This document shows, piece after piece, positions 5,610-7,030 of a stretch of DNA of 7,030 nt. The notes under the pieces are model-generated. The model was not told the DNA's origin. It ran no database searches and saw only the letters and a program-made list of their open reading frames with translations. A program made the translations under genes and the position numbers. Where the stretch lies: assembly GCA_002315625.1 (NCBI GenBank), contig DCHH01000120.1, positions 3,765-10,794 of the forward strand, written 5' to 3'. Source of the stretch: Bacteroidales bacterium UBA1757 (GTDB lineage Bacteria > Bacteroidota > Bacteroidia > Bacteroidales > UBA1402). Positions within the stretch are counted from its first letter, which is position 1. Every line of letters starts with the position of its first letter.

Positions 5610-7030
5610 ATGAATAACACTAATCTGATGAACCGTGCAGCCGACAATATCCGTATTCTTGCTGCTGCTATGGTTGAAAAGGCAAAATCAGGCCATCCCG
5701 GCGGTGCCATGGGCGGAGCCGACTTTATCAATGTGCTTTACAGCGAATTTCTCAAATACGATCCGCAAAATCCCAACTGGATTGGCCGTGACCGCTTCTT
5801 CCTTGACCCCGGTCACATGGCCCCCATGCTCTATGCACAGCTGGCTCTGATTGAAAAGTATTCGCTTGACGAGCTCCAGCAGCTCCGTCAGTGGGGTTCT
5901 CCTACCCACGGACATCCCGAGCACAATCTGCTCCGCGGCATTGAAAATACTTCAGGTCCGCTGGGTCAGGGTCACTGCTATGCAGTTGGTGCCGCCATCG
6001 CTGCCAAGTTCCTTGCAGCCCGTACTGGCAATCCGACTTTTGACCGTGAGAAAATCTATGCCTACATCTCTGATGGTGGTGTGGAAGAGGAGATATCGCA
6101 GGGTGCCGGCCGTCTGGCTGGTCATCTCGGCCTGAACAACCTCATCATGTTCTACGACTCGAATGACATCCAGCTTTCGACTGAATGCAAGGATGTTACG
6201 AGCGAAGAAACCGCTCTGAAGTATCTGGCATGGGGTTGGAAGGTTATTGAAATCAACGGTAACGACTGCGGTCAGATTCGCGAGGCCCTGAAGGCTGCTC
6301 AGCGCGAGCGCAAGTGCCCGACCCTCATCATTGGCAAGTGCATCATGGGTAAGGGTGCCCGCAAGGATGACAATTCATCCTACGAGCGCAACTGCAAGAC
6401 CCACGGAGCTCCTCTCGGTGGTGATGCCTATCGCAATACTGTCATCAACCTTGGCGGTGACCCCGACAATGCATTCGTTATTTTCGACGATGTAAAGAAG
6501 ATGTATGCAAAGCGTGCCAACCAGCTGAAGGCTATCGCCGCCCGCCGCTATGCAGAAGAAGAGGCTTGGGCTGCTGCCAATCCCGACAAGGCTGCCCAGC
6601 TTGCTGAGTGGTTCTCAGGTGCTGCCCCCAAGATTGACTGGAAGGCTGTTCAGCAGAAGGCTAACGATTCAACCCGTGGCGCTTCGGCTACCGTTCTGAG
6701 CGTACTGGCCCAGCAGGTTCCCAACATGATTTGTGCAAGTGCTGACCTTAGCAACTCGGACAAGACCGACGGCTTCCTCAAGAAGACCCACGCCTTTGTC
6801 AAGGGCGATTTCAGCGGTGCTTTCTTCCAGGCCGGCGTTGCCGAGCTGACTATGGCTTGCTGCTGCATCGGCATGGCCTTGCACGGCGGTGTCATCCCCG
6901 CTTGCGGTACATTCTTCGTATTCAGCGACTATATGAAGCCTGCCGTACGTATGGCTGCCCTGATGGAACTTCCCGTCAAGTTCATCTGGACACACGATGC
7001 CTTCCGCGTAGGTGAGGATGGTCCTACCCA
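5610..7030 (+). CDS. tkt: Transketolase, 3'-truncated by the window edge
   Basis: This cytoplasmic thiamine-diphosphate enzyme moves two-carbon units between sugar phosphates and so consumes D-xylulose-5-phosphate made by AraD. The frame is open from the ATG at 5610 to the window end, giving 473 full codons; about 200 C-terminal residues are missing compared with a typical 660-670. Landmarks lie at almost the same numbers as in E. coli TktA: His29 in SGHPGG, His69 in PGHMAP, His102 in GHPEH, SGPLGQG (115-121), metal ligands Asp155, Asn185 and Ile187, His265 in THGAPLG, Arg356 and Ser383 in the phosphate site, catalytic Glu412, the cofactor-stacking aromatics 435, 438 and 441, and THDAFRVGEDGPT at the edge. 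The usual GDG start of the cofactor motif is SDG here (154-156). The MNNTNLMNRAAD start is preferred; a second ATG at 5628 would drop six residues. It is the last visible gene of the probable operon. Confidence 0.97.
   Translation, partial: MNNTNLMNRAADNIRILAAAMVEKAKSGHPGGAMGGADFINVLYSEFLKYDPQNPNWIGRDRFFLDPGHMAPMLYAQLALIEKYSLDELQQLRQWGSPTHGHPEHNLLRGIENTSGPLGQGHCYAVGAAIAAKFLAARTGNPTFDREKIYAYISDGGVEEEISQGAGRLAGHLGLNNLIMFYDSNDIQLSTECKDVTSEETALKYLAWGWKVIEINGNDCGQIREALKAAQRERKCPTLIIGKCIMGKGARKDDNSSYERNCKTHGAPLGGDAYRNTVINLGGDPDNAFVIFDDVKKMYAKRANQLKAIAARRYAEEEAWAAANPDKAAQLAEWFSGAAPKIDWKAVQQKANDSTRGASATVLSVLAQQVPNMICASADLSNSDKTDGFLKKTHAFVKGDFSGAFFQAGVAELTMACCCIGMALHGGVIPACGTFFVFSDYMKPAVRMAALMELPVKFIWTHDAFRVGEDGPT

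Larger units (their letters stand above)
1674..7030 (+). other. Probable araD-araA-araB-tkt operon
   Basis: Four same-strand genes with spacers of 17, 2 and 17 bases cover the complete path from L-arabinose to the transketolase step. No terminator or promoter-like sequence lies between them, so one transcript is the simplest reading. The 54-base spacer before araD has no recognisable Bacteroidota promoter (TTTG, then TAnnTTTG), so transcription probably arrives from the symporter gene by read-through of the hairpin at 1627-1664. The true 3' end lies beyond the window. Confidence 0.75.

Noticed and set aside
5635..6135. Two plus-strand frames of 71 and 94 codons in the tkt region
   Set aside because: They are out of frame with the transketolase, which reads continuously from 5610 to the window end with all catalytic residues.

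Overview
The window is a compact, single-strand L-arabinose catabolic locus from a bacterium of the order Bacteroidales (Bacteroidota). Evidence for the host: the predicted proteins read like Bacteroidales versions of the families, no start codon has a recognisable Shine-Dalgarno sequence, the short spacers between genes are A/T-rich, and the coding DNA has moderate G+C (about half by eye) with many C- or T-ending codons. A Prevotella- or Muribaculaceae-like host fits better than a low-GC Bacteroides, but family level cannot be settled from this sequence alone.

Layout, all on the + strand. 3-1619: a sodium/solute symporter, cut at its 5' end by the window edge, closely resembling the Vibrio sodium/galactose symporter vSGLT. 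1627-1664: a strong intrinsic-terminator-like hairpin. 1674-2366: L-ribulose-5-phosphate 4-epimerase (araD). 2384-3925: L-arabinose isomerase (araA). 3928-5592: ribulokinase (araB). 5610-7030: transketolase (tkt), cut at its 3' end by the window edge. The only gaps are 54, 17, 2 and 17 bases, so there is no gene-free stretch over 300 bases. No RNA gene, mobile element, CRISPR array or long repeat was seen.

How the genes work together: the symporter probably imports the pentose with Na+. AraA isomerises L-arabinose to L-ribulose, AraB phosphorylates it to L-ribulose-5-phosphate, and AraD epimerises that to D-xylulose-5-phosphate. Transketolase then passes D-xylulose-5-phosphate into the non-oxidative pentose phosphate pathway. 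araD-araA-araB-tkt look like one transcription unit. The hairpin after the symporter may set transporter and enzyme expression at different levels.

This is a known pathway, and I see no undescribed system. The points worth a second look are the terminator/attenuator in front of araD, a two-helix insertion in the symporter, a ten-residue insertion near the AraA active site, and a non-canonical thiamine-diphosphate motif in the transketolase.
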